From positions 62,001 to 126,000 of the forward strand of contig JAUTDP010000020.1 of NCBI GenBank assembly GCA_033439795.1: a stretch of DNA of 64,000 bases, written 5' to 3'. Position numbers and translations under genes: made by a program. Under the pieces are notes generated by a model, which searched no databases, was not told the origin of the DNA, and saw only the letters and a list, made by a program, of their open reading frames with translations. Below are positions 1 through 11,962 of this stretch, piece after piece (the stretch's first letter is position 1; every line of letters starts with the position of its first letter). This stretch comes from Sordaria brevicollis (taxonomy: Eukaryota; Ascomycota; Sordariomycetes; Sordariales; Sordariaceae).

Positions 1-382
1 GGTGGGAGTTGGTATGCAATTCGTAGAGGATGGCGTTAACGAGAAATAGGGAAGCAAAATGAGAAGCAAAGGGGACAAGGACAGAATCAGAAAGAGGAAC
101 AAAGACGGGAACAAGAGGGAAAAAGACGGGGAAGCCAACTAAAAAGACCAAAACACCATTCGAGAAGATCACGGGATAGGTCGTTGCCGAAGGAACCTGG
201 AAGAGGACCGAGGAGGGGACCGCCGAGCGGACCGGTGCCGGGAGGGGCGGAGTGGGTTTGAACTCCGAACGGGCTCCGGCTTTGAACGGGGGGGATGAGG
301 AAGAGGTTTTGAGGTTGGCCGATGGGAAAAAGACGAGAAAAGGGGGAATAAACAAAGGCGTAGAATCGACCACTTTCACCAT
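1..382 (-). CDS. Possible 5' part of a minus-strand gene cut by the left edge
   Basis: A minus-strand frame runs open from an ATG at 382-380 to the window edge (about 127 codons), with mostly pyrimidine-ending codons as in the neighbouring genes. It also stays open upstream to about 454. The translation is Ser/Pro-rich, then hydrophobic (residues about 88-120), as in a membrane protein; I recognise no family. Its start would lie about 580 bp from the divergent Sro7-like gene. The competing reading is a plus-strand Arg/Lys/Glu-rich frame at 40-261 ending in TGA, which could be the tail of a gene entering from the left. Only one can be real; the minus-strand reading is slightly preferred on codon third positions. 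Confidence 0.3.
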   Translation of the reverse strand, partial: MVKVVDSTPLFIPPFLVFFPSANLKTSSSSPPFKAGARSEFKPTPPLPAPVRSAVPSSVLFQVPSATTYPVIFSNGVLVFLVGFPVFFPLVPVFVPLSDSVLVPFASHFASLFLVNAILYELHTNSH

Positions 383-964
383 GATGACGATGCTCAGCGT
401 GAATGTCGCTTGGGAAGATGAGGTCTCAAAGCCATCTAGCCTGACCTGCTAGCTCACGAACATTGCCATCCAGATGTTTCTTGTGAAAGTGCCTCATCTA
501 TGGACCGAAATGCTGTGCTATTGTCGAGGCATCACGAGACCACAATGTTGATGTTGATATTGAAGAGTGTCCGGGCAACGACGTCCAAACAGACTTTCCG
601 TGTGCCGTCGCGGGCCGCAGCCGGGTCTTCGGCACAGCGCTAAGCCTGGGCGGAGTCTAGGCGCTGGGTGGACAGATCTTGGCGAATCTACAGGGGACTT
701 TTAGCGGGTGAGCATGTGATTTACAGGCCCCTCCCTGTGGAACCGTGCAGGTGAGCTGAGCAAGGGAGCCCCACCTTTTAGCTTCCACTTCCCGGAGTCC
801 CGCTTGTCCCGCGCTCGCTGCCGTCACTGTGCGTCTCTCTCTGTTTCTTGAACCTAACAACCTAACAACATCTTTCCATCTTCCATCTTTCGTCTAAAGA
901 TGCTCCCTCCGACCTGATATCACCAACCACCAACACCAACACTGCCACAACCAACAGAAACACG

Positions 965-3900
965 ATGGCCTCCTTCATCCGCGCCAAACAGGCCGGCGTC
1001 CAAACCGACCTGTCAGCGTCGATCCAGCCACTGCACTTTATGCCCGACGAACAAGCCCGATACGGCATCAACTCGCAAATCTCGTGCCTAGCCTACGACC
1101 CCGTCCAGTCTCTTTTGGCAGTCGGCACCAACGAGTCCAAATTCGGCCCCGGGAAAATCTACGTCTTTGGCCAACGCCGCGTCCACAAGTTTTTCAGTCC
1201 TCCACGCTCCTCGTCCATCCGCGAACTGCGCTTCGTCGCCAACCGCCTCATCAGCCTCGACTCCAAGAACGAGCTATCGGTATGGAACCTCGACACGGGC
1301 AACCAGGTGGCCAAGTACGTCTACAGCGGTGTGGTGTGCTTGGTGACGGACCCCATGCTGGACTGGGCCTTCGTCGGGTTGCAGAGCGGTGATATCGCGG
1401 CATACGACCTCGACCGCGAACGACCTTCTACTTTCCGGATTCCGAATTTCTGGAGGGAACGAGATCCTAACCCGACGGCGGGACGGTTGGTGTCGATGCA
1501 GTTGCATCCGAGAGATATCGGCAAGATTCTCATTGCGTACACGAACGGAGCGGTGATCTATTCGTTCAAGCAGAATGTGGTGCAGAAATATTTCGAGTAT
1601 GAGCTCCCGCCTGGCGCGCCAGGTGGGGATGGACACGGGATGCACATGGCGAGGAAACCGAAAGTTGTCAATGCGGCGTGGCATCCCACGGGCACGTTTA
1701 TTCTGACGGCGCATGAAGATGGCAGTTTGGCGATCTGGGATACCAAAGATGGACGGCTGGTGACGGCCAGGTCGTTGTATCATACCAAGGTCAACGAGCC
1801 GACGGGGACGCCGTTCAAGCCGATGCGTCTGGCGCCGTTTGTCAAGATCTCGTGGTGTTGTCAGACGGATCCGGATAATACGGGGTTGCTAATTGCGGGA
1901 GGTCATAATATCGATGATCCGAGTGCTAGCAACTTGACGTTTATCGAGCTTGGGCCGACGCCAATCTACGCTACTTCCTCATGGGAAGTTCTAGCCGCTC
2001 ACTTTGACGGCAAGCGAACAATGCCCATCACCACTCCCCCAGGAGCTTCAGTGGTCAATTACGTGCTGATCCCACGCTCCTCCCCTTACTACAACGGCTC
2101 TCAAGACCCCATCGCCATCCTCGTCCAGCTGTCGTCAGGGGAGTTAATAACCCTAACCTTTCCCTCCGGCTTCCCAATCTCTCCCACCAACATGCTCCAC
2201 CCTTCCTTGTCATTCGTCCACCCCTTCGTCCAAAAAGTCGCCGTCAGCACCGTCCCTCGCGCGCGCTGGCTCGGAATGGCCGAAAAGCGCTCCCTCGGCG
2301 AACCCCTCCTGCGCGGCGGAGTCGAATACTCGCACCGCACCCGCAAGGAAGCACGAAACATTATCCAAGTCCTGCACGCCGACAACATCATTCGGCTCTG
2401 GGACGTCGGCCGCGGGGACGAGATTGAGAATGCCATGCAATGTCAAGTGGACGTCGCCCGCTCGCTGAACCGGTTTGAAGGAGGGGTGGAAACGACGGCT
2501 ATGCACATGGCGCAGGAGACGGGCGAGTTTGCGGCCGGTACCAAGACGGGCGAGGTTTTGGTCTGGAGGTGGGGGATTAACAAGAATTTTGGCCGGGAGG
2601 AGCCGAGAGGTGGGGAGTGTGAGAAGGGGGGGTTGATGGATATTTCGTCACGAGCGGAGCCGTCATTGAAGGAGGGGCTGCAGCCGTTTGTGATGCATAA
2701 CATGGCTTCGGGCAAGGTTTCGGTGGTGGCGGTGTCGGATGTGGGGTTTGTGGCTGCTGGTAGTGAGGGCGGTTACCTCAGTATTATCGACTTGCGCGGA
2801 CCGAAAGTTATTCACTTGGGCAGTGTGGCGGAGTGGTCCAAGGCGGAAAAGAGGGGGTTGTTTAAACACTCGTCTTCTTCTAGTTCGGGAGGAGGAAAGC
2901 AGGAGTGGCCTACTGTTATCGAGTTTGGAGTCTTGACGCTGGATGGGGAGAATTACTCGAGTATTTGCTGCTTTGTGGGCACGAACTTGGGGAGGGTGGC
3001 TACGTTTAAGTTGTTGCCGAGCGGTGGAGGGTATTCGGTGCAGCTGGCGGGCGTGGCGCATATGGATGATAAGGTGGTGGCTATTTGTCCGATTGAGACG
3101 CAGACGGGGAGGGAAGCGGGCGCGACGGGACCGGTGGTGGCGGGGTTGAGAGAGGGGAGGATGGTGGATGGGGTTTTGGTTGCTGGTTAGTTTCCCCTTT
3201 TCCGACTACGATTCTGACATGAATGCTAACGGACATCCACAGTCACACAAACAGAATCCAAAATCTTCCGCCCGCCCAACGCCCGCGGCGCTTCAAAGTC
3301 TTTCGACTCCGGCATCCTCTGCGACGCCGCCACCGTCACACCCGCCGACACCTCCATGGCCTCGCACGGCTACGCCCTAGTAGCCGTCTTCAACGACCGC
3401 TCCCTCCGATCCTACACCCTCCCCGGCCTTCGCGAAATCGCCAAGCGTCCCTTGCCCATGCTCGACCCCTTACGAACCGTATCAACCGTCATCTCCAAAA
3501 CCGGCGACGTATTGGGATTCACCGGCCCCTCCGAAATTTCTGTTCTGCCCGTCTGGGGCGGCACCGGCCGCTCCCTCGAAAACACCCTTGATACCATGAT
3601 CAACACCACCCGCGACCTCCCCGCCCGCCCCACCATCTCCAATGTCCAATGGCTTTCAGGAACTCAATACATCTCCCCCACCGATCTCGACTTGCTAATC
3701 GGCGGTCCTGACCGTCCGCCCTCGAAGCGGATGATGGCTGCTACTGATGCTGAACGGAATGGTGCGGGGGTTTATAACCCCGCTGCTGCCGCCGCTGGTG
3801 GAAGTGGAAGTAGTAGTAGTACGGCGAGGTTGCAAGGGCAGGTGAAGGAGACGGAGGGGTGGGGCGATTATTTGACGAGACAGCTCAATGAGAGGACGGA

Positions 3901-4036
3901 GAAGCTGAATATTATGGGGGATTCGATGGATCAGCTGGCGAACACGACGGGGAGGTGGGCGGAGGATGTGGATGGGTTTGTGAAGAGGCAGAAGAGGGAG
4001 TTGTTTTTGGGGGGGGTTAAGAAGAGTTTTTTTTAG
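965..4036 (+). CDS. Sro7/Lgl/tomosyn-type WD40 exocytosis regulator
   Basis: Two exons, 965-3185 and 3243-4036; the 57-nt intron 3186-3242 (GTTAGT...CAG) keeps the frame. The product is about 1004 aa, the usual size for fungal Sro7/Sro77 and animal Lgl proteins. WD40 blades are visible, for example the region with WHPTGTFILTAHEDGSLAIWD near residue 250 and NIIRLWDVGRGDE near 475. The last 65 residues (WGDYLTRQLNERTEKLNIM onward) form an amphipathic R-SNARE-like tail as in Lgl/tomosyn proteins. The family binds the Sec9/SNAP-25-type t-SNARE and the Rab Sec4 and promotes fusion of secretory vesicles at growth sites. A pyrimidine-rich leader precedes the ATG, which follows CACG. A 26-G run begins 12 bp after the stop. 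Confidence 0.88.
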
Positions 4037-4047
4037 TTGGCTGGGGA

Positions 4048-4073
4048 GGGGGGGGGGGGGGGGGGGGGGGGGG
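4048..4073. repeat. G homopolymer, 26 bp
   Basis: An uninterrupted run of 26 G on the plus strand starts 12 bp after the stop codon of the Sro7-like gene and is flanked by further G-rich sequence. It lies in the presumed 3' UTR. Its exact length may be an assembly estimate. Confidence 0.9.
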
Positions 4074-4684
4074 TGGTGGTATCTTGGGTCTCAAAGTATG
4101 GTAGGGTGCGATATAGATAGGGTCTACTGGGAGTCGGGAGTTTTGTGTCTGGGTTGGACGGGTTGCAACATGGCAATCGTATAGGGCAGATTTTTTTTTG
4201 TTTAGTTCAGTTCAATGGAATGTCATTTCTCCCCAGGCTAGTCACAGATGTGACTGTACAGCCTTTCTCCTGGACGGGATTCATGGTCCGGTTTCGATCA
4301 AGAAAAGGGGACACCCAGCCCATCCAGTCTCCTTCCCCTTTCACCCATTTCGAACCCCATGCGGAGGCAACTCTGCACCAACGCCTGCCAATGAGTGCAT
4401 TCACATACTTACTGCGCACTTGTGCATCGCTCCCAGAAGAAAAAAAAGATGCAACATCCAGGACGCGGCCCTAAATATTTAATTCCATTTTATAATTGCC
4501 AAAACCCCCGCATATGAACCCACCTCTTTTTGCCCCCGATTTTCTCCCAATTTTTCCTCCCTCTTCTCTTCTCTCTCTTTACGATTCAACACTATTGACA
4601 GCTGACACCTCCCACGACAGATTTTCCTGCTTTCCAGCCAACGAACGAACGAAAACACGACGACGCTTAACGAAAACAATAACG

Positions 4685-6896
4685 ATGGCGAACACACACT
4701 CTCTTGTCGTCGTCTGTCTCTTCTGGTTGGGCCTAGTTTTCGGCCCGGCGGTGAACGCACTCGCTGTCGTCAACCATGGTGCACCGGCGGAAAGTCTAAG
4801 TTTGCGGGTGTTTGAGAGGGAAAGCCCGTCGAGTTCGCAGAGTCCAAGTTCGAGTTCGAGTTCGAGTTCGGGTTTTGTTTCGGAAGCGGGCTCTGTCGTC
4901 GTGTCGGTGATGCCTGAGAATCGAATAATAAGTACGGGGTTGGGAGAGGTGGTGGTGAGGGGAGGAGGTCAGGTTTTCGGGGCTAAGACGGGGGGGGTTT
5001 TGTCTTCCTCCGTGCTTCCGTCCGCCTTGGAGTCATGCTCATCAACATCGTCCTCCTCCTTGGTTGCTTCCGACTCGGTTCCGATGTCTCCATCGGCATC
5101 ATCATCCCCCTCGGTCCCCTCGGTTCCCTCCGACTCCGCCCCGATATCTCCCTCGCTCAGGGAAGAAAGCACGACGACCGCGGAAAGGACACAACGATTC
5201 AAGACGGTGACGAGAAGCATGGCATCCCTCACCGGCTCGGGCTCCACGTCGTCGATATACGATAAACTGGGTGTTGATATAACTCTGACAGCTGCTCATA
5301 CTACCCGAAGTCCTGCTGACGGAGTTAAAGAGGGTGTAGATGGTGTCGATGGTGATGGTTTACGGGTTGAAACAGGGACAGAAGGCGTGGTGTCGGTTGC
5401 TGGGTCTGTCTCGCCGGGTGTGCCTATGCCTGTGCCTGTATCTCCGAGCATCCCAGCCTTATCCTTGCCAGGCGTCACCGGCGTCACCTTCGTAACCGGA
5501 ACCCGAACCCGGGCACCAGCACCAACACCCGCCCCCTCGAACCACGACCACCACAACACCCCTCGCCCATTCCTCCCCTTCCACACCCAAGCTCATATCC
5601 TAGGCATCAGCATCCACAAACCCAAACCGAAACCCCGGCCCAAACACCATCCAAACCAACCAAACCACCACCCCTCCACTCCCCCCCGTTACCTCCCCCC
5701 ACGGGCCCCATCCCAACCGACGGGTCGCACCGCACCGTCTACGTAACCACCACCATCCACCCCCCGGAACCAGTAACCATAACAACCACCTACACTCCTC
5801 TCCCTGCCACTTTCGTCCCCCATCTGAACCTCGATCCGGAACACACCAAGCTCTTACACGCCGCCCCGCTTCCCGAAACGAAGGAGGAGATTGAAAACCT
5901 GTGGCACCCCGCCAAGAATAAACTCCTAAACTGTTACCACACGGGCCGGAGCGAGAGTAGGACGGATATGATCAAGAGTGTCAAGGGGTTTTGTCGGTAC
6001 CTAAAACGCGAAGCCGAGGGTGTTATTCACGAGCGGTTTTATCCGCCGGGGTACTTTTCTCCTGAACGCATGGGCTCCTCTCCCTCCCCCAACAGTCCCC
6101 CCTCCCCCAACGGTTCCCCCCCTCCCCCAAACACTCCCCCCAACCAAAACCGCACCTACCCCCTCACCGGCTACCGCCACCACCAATTCAACTTCTACGA
6201 CCGCTCCCTCCTCTTCCCCTACACCCACATTTTGGTCTCCCTCGAAGTCAAGCCCTCCTGCGAATGGATCTTTTCGCAGCACGAATGCGAGACCTACCTC
6301 CGCATTCCCATCGACCAGTGCCAAAGAAACACAGGCGAGCAGTTCAAAAAAGGCGGGACGGTCCAGGCTAGGACGGGATACGGGGACTGGTGGATCGGTC
6401 CGCATTTCGTAAATGTAGGACCGGGGAGTAGACCCAAGGGGAAGGATGCGGGGGAGGAGGAGGCGTGGGAGGAGGAAGTTGGTGGTGGCGGGGAGGGGGG
6501 GTGGGTGATGAGGGGGAGTGGGGGTGGGAGAGGGGGTGGAGGGCTCCCGGGGGGTGGGTGAGGCCGGAGGTGTTGTCGTCGTCGGGGGGGAATGGACATA
6601 GGGGGAAAGAAGGGGGGGATAAGAAAAAAGGGGGGGAGGCATGGGAGTGGGGAGAGACAAGGATACCGGATGGGAGGATCTCGTCCGGGTGGAGGGGGGA
6701 TGGGTATTTGAGAAAGTATGGGGAGAGGAGGTTGGGGGAGTTGGAGGAGGAGTTGGGATTGAGTAGGACGTGTTTGGTTTGGAGGATTGATGCGGAGAGT
6801 GGGAAGGTGTGGCCGCATGAGGAGGCGGATAAGAAGGATTGGAAGGATCCGAAGCCGACGACGAGTGGGGTGGGGTATTATGAGTGGCATGGTTGA
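4685..6896 (+). CDS. Secreted serine-rich protein of unknown function (exon ends uncertain)
   Basis: The ATG at 4685 follows an A-rich leader (AACGATGG) and opens a clear signal peptide: a hydrophobic core (LVVVCLFWLGLVFG) and a likely cleavage after VNALA. A long Ser/Pro/Thr-rich, probably O-glycosylated region follows. The frame changes near 5490-5610; an intron 5492-5610 (GTAACC...CAG) would join the frames in phase but is tentative. Downstream the frame holds a cysteine-containing domain (KNKLLNCYHTGR, VKGFCRYLKRE, PSCEWIFSQHECETYLRIP), then a glycine-rich stretch near 6480-6560. A second frame change leads to a last segment with TCLVWRIDAESGKVW, stop at 6894-6896. The pattern resembles lineage-specific fungal extracellular proteins; I cannot name a family. 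The second junction could be an intron or a sequencing slip in the G-rich tract. Confidence 0.6.
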
Positions 6897-7561
6897 TGTA
6901 GAAGGAGATGGGGTGGATGGAAGATGGAGGATGGGGGATGGATCTTGGGTTTAAGGCGTTGGGAGTTGGGAAGATTGGAAAGGTCATGATATTTGGAGAT
7001 ACCCAAGTGATTTTTTCTTGGAATTTTGGTTGGGGAACTGGTTTGGGAGGGTGATGGAAATGAAGGAATTTTGTATGCAATCACATTCAACTCCTGACTC
7101 CCGATGATTAAATGTTTCACTACCGACTTTGCTCGTTTATGCAGTTGGGCCATCCTCTCCCGTAGATGATCTCAGCTAGAAGTCTGATCTGACCCAAAAG
7201 CTGTAGACAGAATATTGCTTGATCCTCGGATATTCCACCCCTGGTGTGCAAGCAGCTGGTTTTGTCCAAGTAGTAACACACACACTCCACGAAGGCCGGG
7301 AGTGGTCATGACCAAGGGTATCACGTGCAGATAGCGATAAGGGGTTTAAGGTTATCGCGATAAGCCAAGCGTGGAGGTACCTAGGTACATCTAGCCATCA
7401 AGGTTCTCCGATTTCCACGACTTCATGCTTCTCCTCGCAGTATAATCACCACCACGATGGAGTATTCCGCAACAACAATCATGGCAGTTCCAGGGGCAGG
7501 TATGGCTGTTTCAACGTTGTTGGGCTTGGATTATCATGCTAGCCTCAACTCGACAAACGTC
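6897..7561. other. Intergenic region between convergent genes, with a CACGTG/GATA repeat
   Basis: This is the 3' flank of both the secreted-protein gene and the NmrA-like gene. No coding frame is supported. The one feature seen is copy 1 of a dispersed palindromic repeat at 7298-7409, listed separately. Confidence 0.6.
7298..7409. repeat. Dispersed CACGTG/GATA palindromic repeat, copy 1
   Basis: The core is GGGAGTGGTCATGACCA, then GGGTATCACGTGC, followed by CGATAA and TTATCG arms. Near-identical cores occur at 11232-11312 and 36602-36666. Copies 1 and 2 also share a downstream block (GCCATCA, then GGTTCTC), so the unit is about 110 bp here. It combines an E-box (CACGTG) with paired GATAA/TTATC sites. 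Confidence 0.7.
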
Positions 7562-8890
7562 CTAGATCAACTCTCGGTTCCTCTCCAAGAACTCGTCGAC
7601 CGTCACCAACTTGTCCAATAATCCCAGCTCCTTCGTCCCATCCACCCCGTAACTCGAATCAAACTCGTTGGCCCATCTCTGGCTAATCGCCACGGGATAC
7701 ATGTCACTGACGGTCCTCCCCGTTTCCCAATCCGGTTCCTCATCGGCGTCCCAAGTCGACGGCTCATCAGCATACCGAACCCTGACTTCCTCACCCAACA
7801 CCTTACCCATCCGTTCTGCCAGCTCACCAACAGTTATCGCCTCAACAGCCAAGTCCACACCTTTGTTCCTCCACTTCTTCCTTCCGCTCTCTGTTCTTTC
7901 GTCATCAATGATAGAAGCGGCCACCACACCAACATCCTCAGCATCCACCCACGCCACCTTAGTCCCCCTCTTCCACTTAGTCCTAATAGTCCGCACCTTA
8001 TCCGTATCCTTCCAGCCGAGATACGACCACCCCACCATTCTCTGCGTCAAAGAGTGCAGAAACCACGCCGGCCTCAAGACCGTCCAACTCTCAAACTCCG
8101 CCTCTTTGACCATCTCCTCAATCTTCGCCTTCGTGTTCCAGTACGACGACATGGGATGCCACTCCCCGTTCTTACCCCAACCCGGGAACTCGGCCCTTCT
8201 ATCGACGCCCAGCGCCGTGGAGACGATCAGCTTGTCAACGCTCCCGCAGTTGCGGGCGGCGGAAACGACGTTTTGGGACCAGACCAGGTCGCGCTGAAAG
8301 TCCTCGGATAGGATGGGCGGGAAGAAGATGGTTGTCGGAGCAAAGGTGGAGAAGGCGGAAAAGAGGGTGGGAGTTGAGGAGTAGTCACCTGTTAGAAGAT
8401 TGACTCCGAGCGAGGAGAGGGTCTCGGAGAGCGGCGACTCTTGAGAAGGAGCGAGGGCTTGTGAGAGGGCGGCTGCTGACGCGGATTGTGCATCTCGGAC
8501 CAGAACGCCAATGGTGTATTCCTCGCGGTGCTTAGAGGACAGAAGGGCGCGAAGGCAGCCGCGACCTTGGTTGCCTGTTACGCCTAGGACGAGGATCCTC
8601 TGGCTAGGTTGCCTCTCTTGGCGGAAAGCAGGAGATGGTGGCTCGATGGGGGAGGAGGGGGGTATGATGGGTGAAGAGGGCATAGGCGGAGAGGAGGAGG
8701 GCTCGGCGGTTGAGCTTGGTCGTAAGGAATCTAGCGAGACGGTTGAGTCCAGCATAGCCCCATGGCCATCCGAGGAGGGTAGGACCGGAGAGGAAGCCAT
8801 AGGTGTTGAGGGCTCCATGTTGGGCAACGAAGGCCCCTCAGATGGCAAGCCCAGGGAGGAAGAGGAGGAGCGCTCGGAGTGCGAAGCCAT
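7562..8890 (-). CDS. NmrA-like NAD(P)-binding Rossmann-fold protein
   Basis: A single 442-aa frame. Residues 1-95 are a Ser/Pro-rich, probably disordered extension. The Rossmann fold begins at ILVLGVTGNQGRG (residues 99-111), whose GxxGxxG matches the NmrA/HSCARG glycine motif. The order that follows is typical: a strand with an Arg (GVLVRD), LLTGDYSS, a conserved STALGVDRR segment and a SYWNTKAKIEEMVKEA helix replacing the YxxxK of active short-chain dehydrogenases, then WTVLRPAWFLHSL. Such proteins often sense NAD(P) or redox state rather than catalyse a reaction; NmrA itself restrains the GATA factor AreA. The target of this one cannot be told. The start could be internal, since the extension is unusual for the family. 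It is convergent with the secreted-protein gene. Confidence 0.82.
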   Translation of the reverse strand: MASHSERSSSSSLGLPSEGPSLPNMEPSTPMASSPVLPSSDGHGAMLDSTVSLDSLRPSSTAEPSSSPPMPSSPIIPPSSPIEPPSPAFRQERQPSQRILVLGVTGNQGRGCLRALLSSKHREEYTIGVLVRDAQSASAAALSQALAPSQESPLSETLSSLGVNLLTGDYSSTPTLFSAFSTFAPTTIFFPPILSEDFQRDLVWSQNVVSAARNCGSVDKLIVSTALGVDRRAEFPGWGKNGEWHPMSSYWNTKAKIEEMVKEAEFESWTVLRPAWFLHSLTQRMVGWSYLGWKDTDKVRTIRTKWKRGTKVAWVDAEDVGVVAASIIDDERTESGRKKWRNKGVDLAVEAITVGELAERMGKVLGEEVRVRYADEPSTWDADEEPDWETGRTVSDMYPVAISQRWANEFDSSYGVDGTKELGLLDKLVTVDEFLERNRELI

Positions 8891-11231
8891 GGTGATTGTT
8901 GTGGTGATCGACGATCAAAGGCTGGAGCTGAGAGATGCGGTATGCTCGACTGTCGGGCTAATACTTGTGCTTCTTTTCAACAGAGCGTTGCCCCAAAGCC
9001 TTCTCTTTATACGACAATCAGGACGGCCCAGATCATGACCGATGCCCTTCGGCATGGCTCACTCGGGCTTCTGTATCCCGATGACCCATCACATCCTCCT
9101 TCACAAAATCGTATTCCTTGTGCCGTTCACAATCGGCCGTATGATCCCCTGGCATCACAGACTCTTGGTCACATCACGCCGTGTGCACTGTCGGCCTTCT
9201 AGATCCTCGGCATCACATTTTCCATGACGTTTCCAACAGGGACATTCAGCTTTCTTTTCTTCCATATCACCAACATACCAAGGGTTCGGGGCTCGACTGA
9301 GGGCTGAGGCAAACATTCACGGCCCAGACTGCCAGGGATCCCAACCAACGGGCGTAAAAATACAACGCCACATTTCTTCTTTCTTCGAATCTTTTACCCA
9401 AAACGGAAGGCCTCCGCACGTGGTAGACGGAATCACATTTTACCCACACCAGCTATACCCAGCTACACCCAGCCAGCCAAGCTGTCATTTCAGCATGGGG
9501 TTGCAATCCCAGGAGACAGACCGGGGGCTCCCCCATCAGCGTTCCCATTTCTCGGTCATGGACAAAATCTGCATCGCACATTTCATGCCAATAGCCGCTT
9601 CGCGCGCGATCTTTGGAATCATGGAGTCAATGACACCATCCCGCGCGACCGCCACGCACGCCACAAACACACACCCCACGTGTTTAGTTGCTTCACGACC
9701 TTCCCCTCCTCACTCAAACTGCTACTATGTATGTATTCCTCGGTTCGGATTCCGGATTGCTGGTGCTGGCCGAGACATTTCCAATTCTAATGAGAGGACG
9801 GGAGCAATTTGGTTGGGGTAGGACAACTCGGGCCGAGAAGCATGTGGTACCTAGCACAGTAACCTACCTACCATGATAGCCGCGGAGCATGCGCAGTATA
9901 CTTCTTATCACGTTCCAAGAATCCAAGATCTCTCTCTGTCTTTCGGACTGCTGAGGAGACCTGTCATTTTTTTCAACTCAGGATGGCCGATGCGAGGCAT
10001 GCTTGCTTGAGGAAGCTGAAAACATGGCAATTGGGGAAGCTGGAGAGGTGAATGAGGGTGTAAACCGTCGGACTCTTGGCCTATCATATCATATCCCTTT
10101 GTTGACGGGATGCAAGCCACTTTGAACCGTCACGCCCACGGATAGTTGATTCTTGCGCAGTGTTTCGGCATGTGCCCTGGTGCTGACAAAGGAATGCGAA
10201 CGCCTAGAGGTGTAGGTATGTGAAGTCGTGATATCGATCGTTGTGTTGAAGGGTTAGATGCGGGCCGGCCGCGCGCGGCATATTGGGGGTTATTATGCTC
10301 GGTGTGGGCGGGATGAGGAGGGGGGATTGTGCGGCTGCTTCAGATACGAAGAATAGGAAAAGAGAAATGGCCAAGGGAAGGAATTCCAAATCGAACGATG
10401 AAGCGGCGTCTTCGGGCCTGCCACGCGGGGAGAAGCAAAAAAACTGAAGACCCAGCAAGAAATATTCCAAGCAACGAACGAAATGTAACGGGGCCATGAA
10501 GAGGGAAATAACACACACAAAGAAAAAAAGCAAACATGTCACAACGTCATTTCCTTCCATACCGGGGTACAGACTCGACAAGGGTCCTGATACTCGCCAA
10601 CGTTTTCGCCAACACCACCAAGCACCAACAACAACATCCAAAATCGCTAACATCGGCCAACAATTCTTCGCTAAACTTTCCTGACCCAGCTTCTCGGCAA
10701 CGGTCGGTTTTTGTTTTTTATGGAACGATTCCGAGTTCCTGGGAACTGGTACTGGGACAGGTCCAAGGATCGGAAGTTGATAGCTCACAGTAACATATGG
10801 CTCTCCTTCCGTTATTGTAATCCTTCTCCGAAGTGGTTCGACGCTCGCGGTGCAAGCCCAGAAGGAGAAGGTCAATCGTTGTGTTGGCGGGTCGAATGTC
10901 GTCGGGTGATGCCGTGATGGTCCCGATGACCGGGTCAATGGTGTGCTTAATCTAATCGGAGGAATCAGGTTTGGTTGCTGGGTTGTAGTTGTTTCGGGTA
11001 CTCTTGCGGTTGGGGCGCATGCAACTGCTTTGGGTTTTTAGTAAGGATTTTTTGGGATGTCGCTGGTAGGTAGGGTTGATGAGAAAATGAGGCTACGAGA
11101 CAGCACATACATGCCTTTATCATCTTGATTTGTAGGAATCAGTGCCTCCGGTGAGTTTCAGAACAATCCTGGCATCAATCGATGAAGAAGGTTCAAACTA
11201 AAAAGCAACAGACCTCAGCAAAATCCATGTT

Positions 11232-11312
11232 GACGATCGGGGGTATCACGTGCGATAACGATAACGGTCTCATGTGCGCTTATCGATAAGATCATAGGCC
11301 ATCAGGGTTCTC
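11232..11312. repeat. Dispersed CACGTG/GATA palindromic repeat, copy 2
   Basis: It contains GGGGTATCACGTGCGATAA, CGATAACGG and TTATCGATAAG, then a GCCATCAGGGTTCTC block shared with copy 1. The core is almost identical to copy 3 through CGATAACGATAACGG. Confidence 0.75.
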
Positions 11313-11618
11313 AAATGTTCGCTTCCCGAGCGCAATTTCAGTGTATTTCCCCTTTTGCATACAACACCATGGTACTTAAGTCAAGAGCAACGCCCATGAT
11401 GACGTTGGTTTTCCTTTTGAAACACATTTTTTTGATTTCTTTGCTGTAATATTTTGAGTTTCTAGCTGCTCTGTCATGGATGGGGCGTCTCCAAGTTTCC
11501 AACTCAGTGCTGGGAGCCTGGGACTCATGTACATGTCTTGCCATGCTCATTCATCAAAGGCGCCTGACAAACATCATGAGGTTGGGAATCTGAAGATTCA
11601 AGGCATTCATTCCATTCG

Positions 11619-11640
11619 TTATCATCATCATCATCATCAT
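11619..11640. repeat. (CAT)n microsatellite
   Basis: A short perfect run of about six to seven CAT/ATC triplets in intergenic DNA, just before ACTGTGTAGAAC. Confidence 0.7.
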
Positions 11641-11962
11641 ACTGTGTAGAACATATGTCAAAATATGATGGGAACAGAAGCCATATCATTCAACTAGAGT
11701 ACTGTAGACTGATGGGGGACTGAGTCCCTTTTATGCTTTGCCGTGCCGTGACCCCCTGTCCTGCCATGTACCGGTACAACCTCGTCAGCCATGTCTGTTC
11801 CTCAGCCCTGTTGACGTCCTGTCAGTCCAGAGCCTCAAAGCCATGAGTATGCCATGATATTCAGCAACATATAGCAAAACTTCTAGCCCATGGCATCAAG
11901 CATGACCCCCACAACACGGCGCCAACTTCCCTCCCTCACCACCAACCACCTTCTCCTCCCCC

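Larger units (their letters stand above)
8891..11962. other. Long intergenic region with repeats and one weak reading frame
   Basis: About 3 kb upstream of the NmrA-like gene and downstream of the amine oxidase. A minus-strand frame at 10204-10938 (244 codons, two hydrophobic stretches) is the longest, but it resembles no family, its start context is poor and its composition is uneven, so it is not called as a gene. Other features are copy 2 of the palindromic repeat (11232-11312) and a (CAT)n tract near 11620-11640. Confidence 0.5.

Noticed and set aside
6001..7080. Minus-strand frame of 359 codons
   Set aside because: It is a Pro/His/Ser low-complexity shadow of the G-rich secreted-protein gene on the plus strand.
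10204..10938. Minus-strand frame of 244 codons with two hydrophobic segments
   Set aside because: No homology recognised, uneven composition and no good start or splice support; mentioned only within the intergenic entry.
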